Assembly (NCBI RefSeq): GCF_042657065.1
Contig: NZ_JBHSNF010000001.1
Location: 372,001 to 436,000 of the forward strand
Direction: 5' to 3'
From: Rhodanobacter ginsengisoli
GTDB lineage: Bacteria; Pseudomonadota; Gammaproteobacteria; Xanthomonadales; Rhodanobacteraceae
DNA: 64,000 bases
Positions 38,566 through 47,478 of the stretch are shown piece by piece (the first letter of the stretch is position 1; every line of letters starts with the position of its first letter). A program made the position numbers and the translations under genes. Below the pieces are notes generated by a model. The model did no database searches and was not told where the DNA came from. It worked only from the letters and a program-made list of their open reading frames with translations.

Positions 38566-41532
38566 ATGAACCCCAAGCGCACGCCGAGTCCGAACGCGTC
38601 GGACGGGACGGACCGGCCAGCATGGCTGAGTCGCCTGATCCAGGCGGCGACGCCGGCGGACGTGACGGCACTGATCATCGCGCTGGCGCAGTCGCTGCCG
38701 GATTGCCAGACGGCAACGTTGCTGCATGGACCCGACGAGGCGTCGATCGGCCCAGGCACCGCGGCGAGGCCGGCGGGCATGGTCTGGGCGCGGGCCGCAC
38801 TGAGCCGTGACGAACTCTGTCTCAGTGAGGACGGCCGCTGGGCGGCATGGCCGCTGCTCTCGGGCGAACGCGTGGTTCTGCTGCTTCACTTCGCTGCTGG
38901 CCAGGTGGCGGAACAACTGCGCGAAGCGCTCTCCGCCGACCTCGGGCTGGCCGGCCAGCGCCTGGCGCAGACGTTCGAGCTGAGCAATCTGCAAGGCGCG
39001 AACAAGCAACTGGAGCGCTCGGAAATCCTGCAGCGCGCGCTATTCGCGATCGCCGATCTGGCTGGCTCCGACCTGCCGATGCCGAAGATGCTGCGCGGTA
39101 TCCACAAGATCGTCAGCAGCCTGATGTATGGAGAGAATTTCTTCATCGTGCGGCATGACCCGCTACGTCGGACCTGGCGTTTCCTGTACTACGCCGACGT
39201 GATCGACACTGAGGGGCAGGACACGACGCGCGAGACGCCACTGGATGACTGGCGCGGCACCCTGACCCACCGGGTGTTGACCAGCGGCCAGCCGATGAGG
39301 GGCAGCGCCGAAGCGTTGCGCGCCACGATCGACGGCGTCCTGCTCAAGATGGGTCCCGACAGCAGTGACTGGCTTGGCGTGCCGATGGTGCTCGACGGCC
39401 AGGTACACGGTGCACTGGTGGTGCAGAGTTACAAGCCGGGCGTGAGCTTCACGATGGAGGATCAGGAGTTGCTCGGCTTCGTCGGCAACCACATCCTGAC
39501 TGCGCTGGAGCGCAAGCAGGACAAGGACGAACTGGAGTCGCGCGTGCGGCTGCGCACCCGCGAGCTGGCCCAGGCCAACACGGGCCTGCAGCAGGAGATA
39601 CTCGATCGCCAGCGCGCCGAGCAGTTGCAGCGCGCGCTGTTCCAGCTGGCCCAGCTGGCCACTGTCGACATCGACGAGAACTCGTTCTATCGGCGCGTGC
39701 ACACCGTGGTGGGCGCGCTGCTCAATGCGGAGAATTTCTTCATTGCGCTGCTTGCCGACGACCGCAGCATGCTGGAGTTTCCCTATTACGTCGATGTCAA
39801 CGGACACAGCAAATCGTCGCGTGCGCTGGGCCGTGGGCTGAGCGAGCATGTCCTGCGGCATGCCCGGCCGATACTGGTCTGTCGGGCCGAAATCGACGAG
39901 CTGGTGCGCCAGGGCGAGATGGGTCCCAGCGACACGCCGAACGTCGCCACCAGCTGGCTGGGCGTGCCGCTGCAGGTCGGTGATGAGGTGATCGGGCTGG
40001 TGGTAGTGCAGAGCTACGTGCCCGAGGCACGCTACAGCGAGGCCGACCGCGAGCTGTTGACCTTCGCGGCCCTGCAGATCGCCAACAGCATCTACCGGCG
40101 CCGCACGGCGGTGTCCCTGCATGAATCCAATGTGCAACTGGAGCGCAGGGTGGACGAGCGCACACAGGAATTGCGCCAGGAAATCCAGCAGCGCGAGCGG
40201 GTGCAGGAGCAACTGAAACATCAGGTGATGCACGATCGGCTTACCGGGCTGCCCAACCGGGGTTTCCTGCGCGATCGTCTGAACTGTGTCCTGGAGACCT
40301 TGCAGCGTCATCCGGAGCGGCGTTGTGCGCTGCTTTACCTGGATGTCGATCGATTCAAGGTCATCAACGACAGCATCGGTCACCTGGCCGGTGACGAGTT
40401 TCTCAAGGCGGTCGCCGATCGCTTGCGCTGCTGCGTTCGCGACCCGGACATGGTCGCGCGGCTGTCCGGCGATGAATTCGCGATCCTGCTCGAGGACGTT
40501 CCGGGAGCCGAAACCGCGGCGGAAGTCGCCCAGCGCATCCTGCGCGTGCTGGGCGCGCCGCTGCGGTTGTCGGGCAAGGAGCTGGAGCCGTCGGCCAGCA
40601 TGGGGATCGCGATTGGCGACAGCCGCTATCTCAAGAGCGACGACTTGTTGCGCGACGCCGACATCGCGCTCTATCGCGCCAAGGAACGCGGGCGCAAGCG
40701 GTTCGAGATGTTCGACGAGACGCTGGCGACGGATGCGATTGACGTGCTGACCCTGGAAGGCGATTTGCGCCACGCGCTCATGCACGACGAGTTCGAACCA
40801 CACTTTCAGCCGATCTGCCGCCTCGATGGCGGCGAGGTGGTCGGCTACGAGGCACTGATCCGCTGGAACCACCCGCAGCGGGGTGTGCTGATGCCGGCGG
40901 ATTTCCTCCGGGTGGCCGAGGACAGCGGCCTGATCGAGACGATCGACTGGCGCATGTTCGAAATGAGCTGCACGCGCTTCAAACGGGACGCGCCATCCGG
41001 GATCTTCGTGACCATCAACGTCTCGGCGCGCCATCTTCGCCATCTCGACTTCGATGTGCGCCTGCTGCAGCTGCTGGCCCGAACCGGACTGTCACCCACG
41101 CGCGTGATCGTTGAAGTCACCGAAGGCGCGTTGCTGGACAGCCCCGGGCGCGTGCGCGACACGCTCGATCGGCTGCGGATGGTGGGCGTGGGTGCGGCGC
41201 TGGACGACTTCGGCACCGGCTACTCGTCGTTGAGCTATCTGCATTCGCTGCCGCTGCGCATGTTGAAGATCGACAAGTCGTTCGTGCACGAGCTGCAGCA
41301 TGGGGCCAATACCAGCAGCACCACGGTGGTGGCGGCGATCCTCGCATTGGCGCGCGCGCTGAACATCCAGGTCATCGCCGAAGGCATCGAAACCGAGACC
41401 CAGCGCGCCGCCCTGAAAGCGATGGGCGGCGACATGGGCCAGGGCTATCTGCTTGGATATCCCGGCCCGCTGGCCGGAGGGCTCGACCGCGCCGAGCCGC
41501 ATCCGGCCGGTCACGAACTGGCGGCAATCTGA
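38566..41532 (+). CDS. GAF-GAF-GGDEF-EAL cyclic-di-GMP enzyme, paralogue 3
   Basis: 988 aa, 200 bases after paralogue 2. The N-terminal module (PAWLSRLIQAATPADVTALI, SLPDC) is closer to paralogue 1 than to 2. GAF-like modules carry YGENFFIVRHD and NAENFFIALLA. Cyclase motif SGDEF (634-638) with inhibitory-site RDPD; EAL residues complete (EALIRW with Glu762, NVSARHL, EVTEGALLDS, DDFGTGYSS, KIDKSF, AEGIET). The only upstream GGAG is 13 bases from ATG 38566, so the start is less certain. Its last 22 bases overlap the end of the convergent DsbA-family gene. Confidence 0.9.
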   Translation: MNPKRTPSPNASDGTDRPAWLSRLIQAATPADVTALIIALAQSLPDCQTATLLHGPDEASIGPGTAARPAGMVWARAALSRDELCLSEDGRWAAWPLLSGERVVLLLHFAAGQVAEQLREALSADLGLAGQRLAQTFELSNLQGANKQLERSEILQRALFAIADLAGSDLPMPKMLRGIHKIVSSLMYGENFFIVRHDPLRRTWRFLYYADVIDTEGQDTTRETPLDDWRGTLTHRVLTSGQPMRGSAEALRATIDGVLLKMGPDSSDWLGVPMVLDGQVHGALVVQSYKPGVSFTMEDQELLGFVGNHILTALERKQDKDELESRVRLRTRELAQANTGLQQEILDRQRAEQLQRALFQLAQLATVDIDENSFYRRVHTVVGALLNAENFFIALLADDRSMLEFPYYVDVNGHSKSSRALGRGLSEHVLRHARPILVCRAEIDELVRQGEMGPSDTPNVATSWLGVPLQVGDEVIGLVVVQSYVPEARYSEADRELLTFAALQIANSIYRRRTAVSLHESNVQLERRVDERTQELRQEIQQRERVQEQLKHQVMHDRLTGLPNRGFLRDRLNCVLETLQRHPERRCALLYLDVDRFKVINDSIGHLAGDEFLKAVADRLRCCVRDPDMVARLSGDEFAILLEDVPGAETAAEVAQRILRVLGAPLRLSGKELEPSASMGIAIGDSRYLKSDDLLRDADIALYRAKERGRKRFEMFDETLATDAIDVLTLEGDLRHALMHDEFEPHFQPICRLDGGEVVGYEALIRWNHPQRGVLMPADFLRVAEDSGLIETIDWRMFEMSCTRFKRDAPSGIFVTINVSARHLRHLDFDVRLLQLLARTGLSPTRVIVEVTEGALLDSPGRVRDTLDRLRMVGVGAALDDFGTGYSSLSYLHSLPLRMLKIDKSFVHELQHGANTSSTTVVAAILALARALNIQVIAEGIETETQRAALKAMGGDMGQGYLLGYPGPLAGGLDRAEPHPAGHELAAI

Positions 41533-42173
41533 CGCAGGGCCGATTCGAAGGCTTCCGGTGGCTGGCCGCCGGAAATCAGCTGCCGGCCGTTGATGATCGT
41601 GGCCGGGACCGACTGGATGCCGCGAGTCAGGTAGAACTGTTCCTGCGCACGCACCTCGTCGGCGTAGCTGTCACCGGCAAGGATTTCCCTCGCCCGTGTC
41701 GCGTCCAGCCCCGCTTGCTGCGCCAGTCGCCGCAGCGTGTCGTGCGCGCTGACGTCCTCGCCATCGGTGAAATAAGCGCGCAGCAGCAACTGCTTCAGTG
41801 CCAGCTGGCGACCTTCCAGTTCGGCCCAGTGCAACAGCCGATGCGCATCGAAGGTGTTGTAGACACGACTGCGCCGATCCATGTTGAAGGTGAAGCCCAG
41901 CGCCGCACCGCGGGCGCGGATCGCTTCGCGGTTCGCATCGATCTGCTCAGCGGTGCTGCCGTATTTGCGCACCAGGTGTTCGGTGGAATCCTCGCCTTCG
42001 GCGGGCATCTGCGGATTCAGCTCGAATGGCTGGAAGTGGATCTCCGCGGCCACTTCGCCATCAAGATTGGCCAGCGCCTGCTGCAGCGAGGCCAGCCCCA
42101 CCGCGCACCACGGGCAGGAAACGTCGGAGACGAAGTCGATGCGGATCGGGACGGCGGTGCTTGAGGTGGACAT
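41511..42173 (-). CDS. DsbA family oxidoreductase, FrnE-like
   Basis: 220 aa, no signal peptide, so cytoplasmic. Thioredoxin-fold active site CPWC (Cys20, Cys23) in DFVSDVSCPWCAVGL, a helical insertion, and the C-terminal cis-Pro strand GIQSVPATIINGRQLISGGQ. The pattern fits the FrnE/2-hydroxychromene-2-carboxylate isomerase-like branch of DsbA proteins; in Deinococcus a FrnE acts as a disulfide isomerase under oxidative stress. ATG 42173 is the first that gives a normal family start. Ends inside the convergent c-di-GMP gene. Confidence 0.9.
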   Translation of the reverse strand: MSTSSTAVPIRIDFVSDVSCPWCAVGLASLQQALANLDGEVAAEIHFQPFELNPQMPAEGEDSTEHLVRKYGSTAEQIDANREAIRARGAALGFTFNMDRRSRVYNTFDAHRLLHWAELEGRQLALKQLLLRAYFTDGEDVSAHDTLRRLAQQAGLDATRAREILAGDSYADEVRAQEQFYLTRGIQSVPATIINGRQLISGGQPPEAFESALRQIAASS

Positions 42174-42296
42174 GGGAAACCTTGGCCGGGAGGGCGCAGC
42201 CGGGCGACTGCCCGTCACGCCTAGATGAGGTCGCCTGGCGTGCATTCAATCGCGCCTGGCCAGGGCTGCACCGGATGCGCGACCGATCTGCGCAGG

Positions 42297-43943
42297 TCAG
42301 CCGCCGGTGATGTCCAGCGCCACGGCTTCGGCGATGCGGATGCCGTCGACGGCGGCCGAGAGGATGCCGCCGGCATACCCGGCGCCCTCGCCGGCCGGGT
42401 AGAGTCCTCGCGTGTTCAGGCTTTGCAGGCTGTCGTCGCGCTTGATCCGCACCGGCGAGGAGGTGCGCGTCTCGACCCCGGTGAGGATGGCGTCGTGCAT
42501 CGCATAGCCCCGCACCTGGCGCTCGAATGCGGGCAACGCCTCGCGGATCGCGGCGATCGCGTAGTCGGGCAGGGCGCTTTCGAGGTTGCCCAGGACCACG
42601 CCGGGCTGGTAGGACGGCTGCACGTCGCCGAACTCGCGCGAGGCCCGTCCGGCGAGGAAGTCGCCGACCAGTTGGGCCGGTGCGCTGTAATCGCTGCCGC
42701 CCAGCACGTAGGCGTGGCTTTCCAGTGCGCGCTGCAGCGCGATGCCGGCCAGCGGACTGCCGCTGCCGTCGAACGGGGTGAAGTCGGACGGGTCGATGCC
42801 GACCACGATCGCGGCGTTCGCATTGCGCTCATTGCGCGAATACTGGCTCATGCCGTTGGTGACCACGCGGCCGGGTTCGGACGTGGCGGCCACCACGGTG
42901 CCGCCGGGGCACATGCAGAAGCTGTATACCGTGCGTCCGGGCGCATCCGGGCCGGGCTTGCCGTGATGCACCAGCTTGTAGTCGGCGGCGCCCAGGATCG
43001 GATGGCCCGCTTGCGGCCCGAAGCGGGCGCGATCGATCACCGATTGTGGATGTTCGATGCGGAAGCCGATCGAGAAGGGCTTTGCCTCGACGTAGACGCC
43101 ACGCGCGTGCAGCATCTCGAAGGTGTCGCGCGCACTGTGGCCCAGCGCCAGCACCACGTGGTCGGCGCGGAGCTGTTCGCCGCTGGCCAGGGTCACGCCG
43201 CGGATCTGTTGCCGCCCGTCCGCCGCCGGCTCCAGCAGGAGATCGTCGACGCGGCTGCTGAAGCGGATTTCGCCACCCAGCGATTCGATCGTGGCGCGCA
43301 TGTTCTCCACCATCGTGACCAGCCGGAAGGTGCCGATGTGCGGCTTGCTGACGTAGAGGATTTCCTCCGGCGCGCCGGCCTTGACGAATTCCGTCAGCAC
43401 CTTGCGGCCGTGATGCAGCGGATCGCGGATCTGGCTGTACAGCTTGCCGTCGGAGAACGTGCCGGCACCGCCCTCGCCGAACTGCACATTGGATTCGGGG
43501 TGAAGCTGGCGCTTGCGCCACAGGTCCCAGGTGTCTTTCGTACGCTCGCGCACCGCCTTGCCACGATCCAGGATGATCGGGCGAAAACCCATCTGGGCCA
43601 GGATCAGTCCCGCGAACAACCCGCACGGACCGAAACCGATCACCAGCGGCCGGTGCGCCAGCCGTGGCGGCGCCTGCGCCACGACATGGTAGTCGGTATC
43701 CGGCGTGGGCTGGACGTGCGGATCATCGGCGAAGCGCTGCAGCAGCTCCGCTTCCCGCGGGGTATCGATGTCCAGCGCGTAGATCAGCGCGATCGCCCCG
43801 CGCTTGCGCGCGTCGTAGCTGCGCTTGGCCACGCTGTAACCGGTCAGTTCGGTGGCGGTGATCGCCAGCCGCCGCAGGATCGCAGCGGTCAGCGCATCGC
43901 CGGAGTGATCCAGCGGCAGCTTGAGGTCGGTGAGTCGCAGCAT
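42297..43943 (-). CDS. Uncharacterised FAD-dependent oxidoreductase (COG2509-like)
   Basis: 548 aa. A ~100-residue N-terminal domain (KLPLDHSGDALTAAILRRL, KRSYDARKRGAIALIYALDI) precedes the FAD-binding GxGxxG motif VIGFGPCGLFAGLILAQ and acidic strand IILDRG. Then come GEGGAGTFSDGKL, SIGFRIEHPQ, CMCPGGTVVAATSEPG and a C-terminal LYPAGEGAGYAGGILSAAVDG, the closing FAD contact. This matches the broadly conserved dehydrogenases of COG2509, whose substrate is unknown. ATG 43943 preferred; the frame is open 15 codons further. Confidence 0.88.
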   Translation of the reverse strand: MLRLTDLKLPLDHSGDALTAAILRRLAITATELTGYSVAKRSYDARKRGAIALIYALDIDTPREAELLQRFADDPHVQPTPDTDYHVVAQAPPRLAHRPLVIGFGPCGLFAGLILAQMGFRPIILDRGKAVRERTKDTWDLWRKRQLHPESNVQFGEGGAGTFSDGKLYSQIRDPLHHGRKVLTEFVKAGAPEEILYVSKPHIGTFRLVTMVENMRATIESLGGEIRFSSRVDDLLLEPAADGRQQIRGVTLASGEQLRADHVVLALGHSARDTFEMLHARGVYVEAKPFSIGFRIEHPQSVIDRARFGPQAGHPILGAADYKLVHHGKPGPDAPGRTVYSFCMCPGGTVVAATSEPGRVVTNGMSQYSRNERNANAAIVVGIDPSDFTPFDGSGSPLAGIALQRALESHAYVLGGSDYSAPAQLVGDFLAGRASREFGDVQPSYQPGVVLGNLESALPDYAIAAIREALPAFERQVRGYAMHDAILTGVETRTSSPVRIKRDDSLQSLNTRGLYPAGEGAGYAGGILSAAVDGIRIAEAVALDITGG

Positions 43944-44141
43944 GCGGGGTCGTGGGGTTCTTCCGGCGGCAGGGCCGGATTTTCGCACGTCGCCATGGCG
44001 GTGCGGGGGATCCGCCGGATGGCGCGGCTCGATCGCCGCCGTCGAACCCTGCCGCGAGCGGCGCGGGCGCCAACGAGTGGATCGATGCGGCGGGGCGCCT
44101 TCAGCTGCTCCGGCTGTCGGCCGGGAGGCGGGCGGTTATCT

Positions 44142-44435
44142 TCAGGCGGCTGACGCGATGCGGCGGAGATCCATTCGGGCAGGGGCAGAAGCTGACGCCC
44201 TGCGGCAACTCAGGGAGGCCAGGAGATCGGTGAATTGCTCGCCGGTGGCCTGCGGGTGCAGCAGGATGAAGCAATCGCTCTGGGTGTCGGCCGGGCGATG
44301 GGCGGCCGCGATGCATATCTGACCGTCCCGGGTGGCCAGTACCGGCATCGCGGAATACTCCGAATCCCACAGCTGGCGACGCACGAGCCCATGTTGCGGG
44401 CCGCCGGCGATGATGCATTCGATGATCTTTTCCAT
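44142..44435 (-). CDS. Hypothetical protein, 97 aa
   Basis: Begins MEKIIECIIAGGPQHGLVRR and contains an AMPVLATRDGQICIAAAH stretch that reads like a small alpha/beta domain, then a basic Ala/Arg-rich C-terminus. No family recognised. The frame stays open upstream to 44618 but composition becomes shadow-like there; GAGAG lies ahead of ATG 44435. It stands alone between the FAD oxidoreductase and DUF1993 genes. The call rests on protein-like composition only. Confidence 0.5.
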   Translation of the reverse strand: MEKIIECIIAGGPQHGLVRRQLWDSEYSAMPVLATRDGQICIAAAHRPADTQSDCFILLHPQATGEQFTDLLASLSCRRASASAPARMDLRRIASAA

Positions 44436-44621
44436 GATGTCCGCTCTCGTGTCGCGTGGGTTGGAGGTACGCGATACATCAAGCAGGTGTCGGGCCAGCA
44501 TGGAGGGTGCGAACGGGACCCTCGTCACAGTTTCGAGTCTTGCTGTCGGAATTCGCGATGCAGGTCCATCTGACGGCGGCCGGGCTGCGGCGATCCGTTG
44601 CCGGATCGCCGCGGGCACAGC

Positions 44622-45128
44622 TCAGGGCTTGCCGATGAAATCGCTCTTGCCGATCTCGGTGCCGGCTTCGCGCAGGATGTTGTAGGCGGTGGTGCAGTGG
44701 AAGAACAGGTTCGGGATCAGGAACTGCAGCAGGTAGGCCTGGCCCTCGAAGTTCATCTCGCCGCTGCGCATCTTCAGCACGATGGCGCGTGCCTCGCTGC
44801 CGTCGATCTGTTCCGGTCCGAAGCCCTGGATGTACTCGATCACGCGGGCGATGCGTGAGTGGACCTGTTCCAGCGTGGTCTCGTTGTCCTCGAACGTCTG
44901 GGGTTCGGCGCCGGCCAGCCGGGCCGTGCCGCGCGAGGCCATGTCGCAGGCGATCTGCACCTGCTTGACCAGCGGCAGCATGTCGGGGATCAGGCGTGTC
45001 TGCAGCAGCACCTCGTCGCTGACGCCCTTGGCGCTCGCATGCGCCGCGCCCTTGTTCAGCACGTGGGCAAGGTTGTCCAGTGCGCGGACGAACACGGGGA
45101 CGCTGGCCTGATACATGGAAAGTGTCAT
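44622..45128 (-). CDS. DUF1993 family protein
   Basis: 168 aa, mostly helical and resembling DinB-like four-helix bundles: MTLSMYQASVPVFVRALDNL, IPDMLPLVKQVQIACDMASRG, and a C-terminal GQAYLLQFLIPNLFFHCTTA block are typical. Function unknown. GGAG eight bases before ATG 45128 supports the start. Its ATG overlaps the stop of the upstream MFS gene (ATGA), so the two are translationally coupled. Confidence 0.88.
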   Translation of the reverse strand: MTLSMYQASVPVFVRALDNLAHVLNKGAAHASAKGVSDEVLLQTRLIPDMLPLVKQVQIACDMASRGTARLAGAEPQTFEDNETTLEQVHSRIARVIEYIQGFGPEQIDGSEARAIVLKMRSGEMNFEGQAYLLQFLIPNLFFHCTTAYNILREAGTEIGKSDFIGKP

Positions 45129-46456
45129 GGGTATGGCTCCGATGGGTCGTGGGACAAGGTGTCGGTGGATACGTCGTTGAAGGGCAGCGCGGCCACGGGC
45201 GCGACGATCGGCGCGGCCGCCACGAGGGGTCGATTCCCGGTCACGCGCAGCGCGAGCACGGCGGCGACCATCAGCAGGGTCGCGGCGAGCAGGAATGCGG
45301 CACCGGGCAGCGGTACCGGCGCGTGGTCGCTGATGAACAGCGCGAACAGGTTCGCGAACAGTGCCGGCCCGAAAATGCCGGCGAGGCTGGCCAGGCTGGT
45401 CAGTGCACCCTGCAGTCGGCCCTGTTCGTGCGGGTCGACCTGGTGCGACATCATCGCCTGCGCGGGTGGCCCGGCCAGCCCGCCAAGACACAGGAACGGA
45501 ATACCCAGCACGAACACCCACGCCGTCCCCGCGAAGCCGAACAGCAGATAACCGCCGACGCACAGCAGCAGTCCGGCCAGGATCAGCCGGCGCTCGCCCA
45601 GCGCCGGCATCAGCCGCCGCACCAGCACCGCCTGCACCAGGCCGCTGCACAGGCCGACCAGGCCCAGCGTGTAGCCGACCGCCTGCGGTCCCCAGCCGTA
45701 GCGGTAGTCGGTGTAGAGCACGTAGGTCGAATTCAGCGAGAACTGCGCCAGATTGATCAGGAAGAACACGGCTGCCAGCCCGAACACCTGCGGGTAGCGG
45801 CGCAGCAGCACCAGCGCGCCGAACGGGTTGGCGTGGCGCCAGTCGAAGCGCGCACTGCGTCGCTCCTTCGGCAGCGACTCCGGCAACACGAACAGGCCGT
45901 AGCAGAAATTGACCAGCGACAGGCCGGCCGCGACCCAGAACGGCAGGCGCACATGCAGGTGACCGAGAAAGCCGCCCAGCGCCGGGCCCACGATGAAACC
46001 GATACCGAAGGCGGCGCCCAGCGTGCCGAACGCGGCCGCGCGCTTCTCCTTCGGGGTGATGTCGGCGATGTAGGCATTGGCGGTCGAGAAACTCGCCGCG
46101 CACACACCGGACACCGCCCGGCCGATGAACAGCAGCCACAGTGCCGGCGCCAGCGCCATCAGGATGAAGTCGATGCCGAGGCCGAGGCTGGAAATCAGGA
46201 TCACCGTGCGCCGGCCATGGCGGTCCGACAAGGCGCCCTGCACCGGCGAGAACACGAATTGCATCAGCATGAACAGCGCGCCGAACGCCCCGGCCCAGAC
46301 GGCGGCCTTGGCGATGCTGCCACCGATCAGCTGCACGATCAGATGCGGCAGCACCGGGATGATGATGCCGAATGCCAGCATGTCCAGCATCACCGTGACG
46401 AAGATGAAGGTGAGCGCGGCGCGTTGGGGTGGTGCGGCGGCAGTCGGCGAGTCCAT
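45125..46456 (-). CDS. MFS transporter, TetA-like
   Basis: 443 aa with twelve hydrophobic segments. The loop 2-3 motif SDRHGRRTVIL and the motif C-like GFIVGPALGGFLG place it in the drug:H+ antiporter-1 branch close to TetA/TCR proteins (TFIFVTVMLDMLAFGIIIPVLP at the start, split here between helices). The substrate cannot be read from sequence, and resemblance to TetA does not imply tetracycline resistance. ATG 46456 gives a short polar N-terminus; the frame is open 18 codons upstream. Coupled with the DUF1993 gene. Confidence 0.88.
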   Translation of the reverse strand: MDSPTAAAPPQRAALTFIFVTVMLDMLAFGIIIPVLPHLIVQLIGGSIAKAAVWAGAFGALFMLMQFVFSPVQGALSDRHGRRTVILISSLGLGIDFILMALAPALWLLFIGRAVSGVCAASFSTANAYIADITPKEKRAAAFGTLGAAFGIGFIVGPALGGFLGHLHVRLPFWVAAGLSLVNFCYGLFVLPESLPKERRSARFDWRHANPFGALVLLRRYPQVFGLAAVFFLINLAQFSLNSTYVLYTDYRYGWGPQAVGYTLGLVGLCSGLVQAVLVRRLMPALGERRLILAGLLLCVGGYLLFGFAGTAWVFVLGIPFLCLGGLAGPPAQAMMSHQVDPHEQGRLQGALTSLASLAGIFGPALFANLFALFISDHAPVPLPGAAFLLAATLLMVAAVLALRVTGNRPLVAAAPIVAPVAALPFNDVSTDTLSHDPSEPYP

Positions 46457-46584
46457 CGGGCGGGGCGATGCGGTGGGACGTGCACGATAGCGGAATCGCG
46501 ATGGCGCCACATCTGCAATGGTCGGGGTGGCCCGATGGCGCTACCGAGCGTTCGATCCGACGATGACACCGGCCGGCATCCGCT

Positions 46585-47478
46585 TCATGCAGGGTCCGGA
46601 TGTGCGGGGACGGGTTCGGCGCCGATGCGCCCCTGGCCGAACGCGTGGATCCAGGCGGCCACGGCCTCGGGATGTTCGAGATGCAGGTGATGGCTGCCGT
46701 GCATGTGGTTGACCGCGATGTCCGGCACGCATGCCGCACGCGCCTGCATCAGCGCGCTGGGCAGGTACGACGTGGCGGGTTGTGCCAGCAGCAGCGCGGT
46801 GGGTGCGGCGATGCCGCGCAGCAGGGCGTGAATCTGCGACTCGGCCAGTCGCAACGGACTGGGCCGGGTCAGGCGCGGGTCGCTGCGCCAGCGCCAGCCG
46901 CCTTCGGTTTCCGTCAGGCCGCGCTGCACGATCGGCCATGCCAGTTCGGCGCGCATGCCGCTGGCGAGGCAGCGCGCGCCGACCGCCTGCTCGATGCTGT
47001 GGAATACCCGCAACGGCCGGCGGTTTTCCGCGCGCGGCGCCAGCGCCTCGCGAAAGCGCGACAGGGTATGCGAGCCATCGTCGCCGAGCGGCCCGAGGCC
47101 CTCGATCAGCAACAGGCGTTCGATCCGGTCCGGCCGGGCGGCCGCGACCAGCGAGGCGATGCCGGCGCCCAGCGAATGGCCGAGCAGGGCATGGCGGGGC
47201 AGCTGCAGGATCTCGGCGGCGGCCAGCACGGTCTGCACGTGGTCGAGATAGTGGTAGTCCGCGCCCCCAGGCGGGTGATCGGAGTGTCCATGGCCGGGCA
47301 GCTCCAGCGCGATCACCCGATAATGCGTGGCCAGCAGCGGCGCCAGCAGCGCAAAGCTGCCGGCGTTGTCCAGCCAGCCGTGCAGCGCCAGCAGTGGCGG
47401 CGCCGCCGCATCGCCCCACAGCTGCGCGCGCAGGGTCAGATGCGCCAGCCGGACCGCCAGTTCAGTCGGGGCGGTCAC
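46585..47478 (-). CDS. Alpha/beta hydrolase
   Basis: 297 aa. Oxyanion region LLALHGWLDNAGSFALL, nucleophile elbow GHSLGAG, and catalytic His in HGSHHLHLEHPEAVA at the end give a complete alpha/beta-hydrolase fold. The HGWLDN segment is typical of serine-hydrolase-like proteins (SERHL type); substrate unknown. The start is GTG 47478, inside the last 17 bases of hemH; an upstream ATG in frame would overlap hemH much further. No clear ribosome-binding site, consistent with coupling to hemH. Confidence 0.85.
   Translation of the reverse strand: MTAPTELAVRLAHLTLRAQLWGDAAAPPLLALHGWLDNAGSFALLAPLLATHYRVIALELPGHGHSDHPPGGADYHYLDHVQTVLAAAEILQLPRHALLGHSLGAGIASLVAAARPDRIERLLLIEGLGPLGDDGSHTLSRFREALAPRAENRRPLRVFHSIEQAVGARCLASGMRAELAWPIVQRGLTETEGGWRWRSDPRLTRPSPLRLAESQIHALLRGIAAPTALLLAQPATSYLPSALMQARAACVPDIAVNHMHGSHHLHLEHPEAVAAWIHAFGQGRIGAEPVPAHPDPA

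Noticed and set aside
42225..44153. 642-aa plus-strand ORF opposite the FAD oxidoreductase
   Set aside because: Antisense shadow; the minus-strand protein has full FAD motifs.
45125..46456. Calling the MFS transporter a tetracycline resistance gene
   Set aside because: TetA-like motifs define a broad antiporter branch; substrate cannot be assigned from sequence, and there is no tetR-type neighbour.
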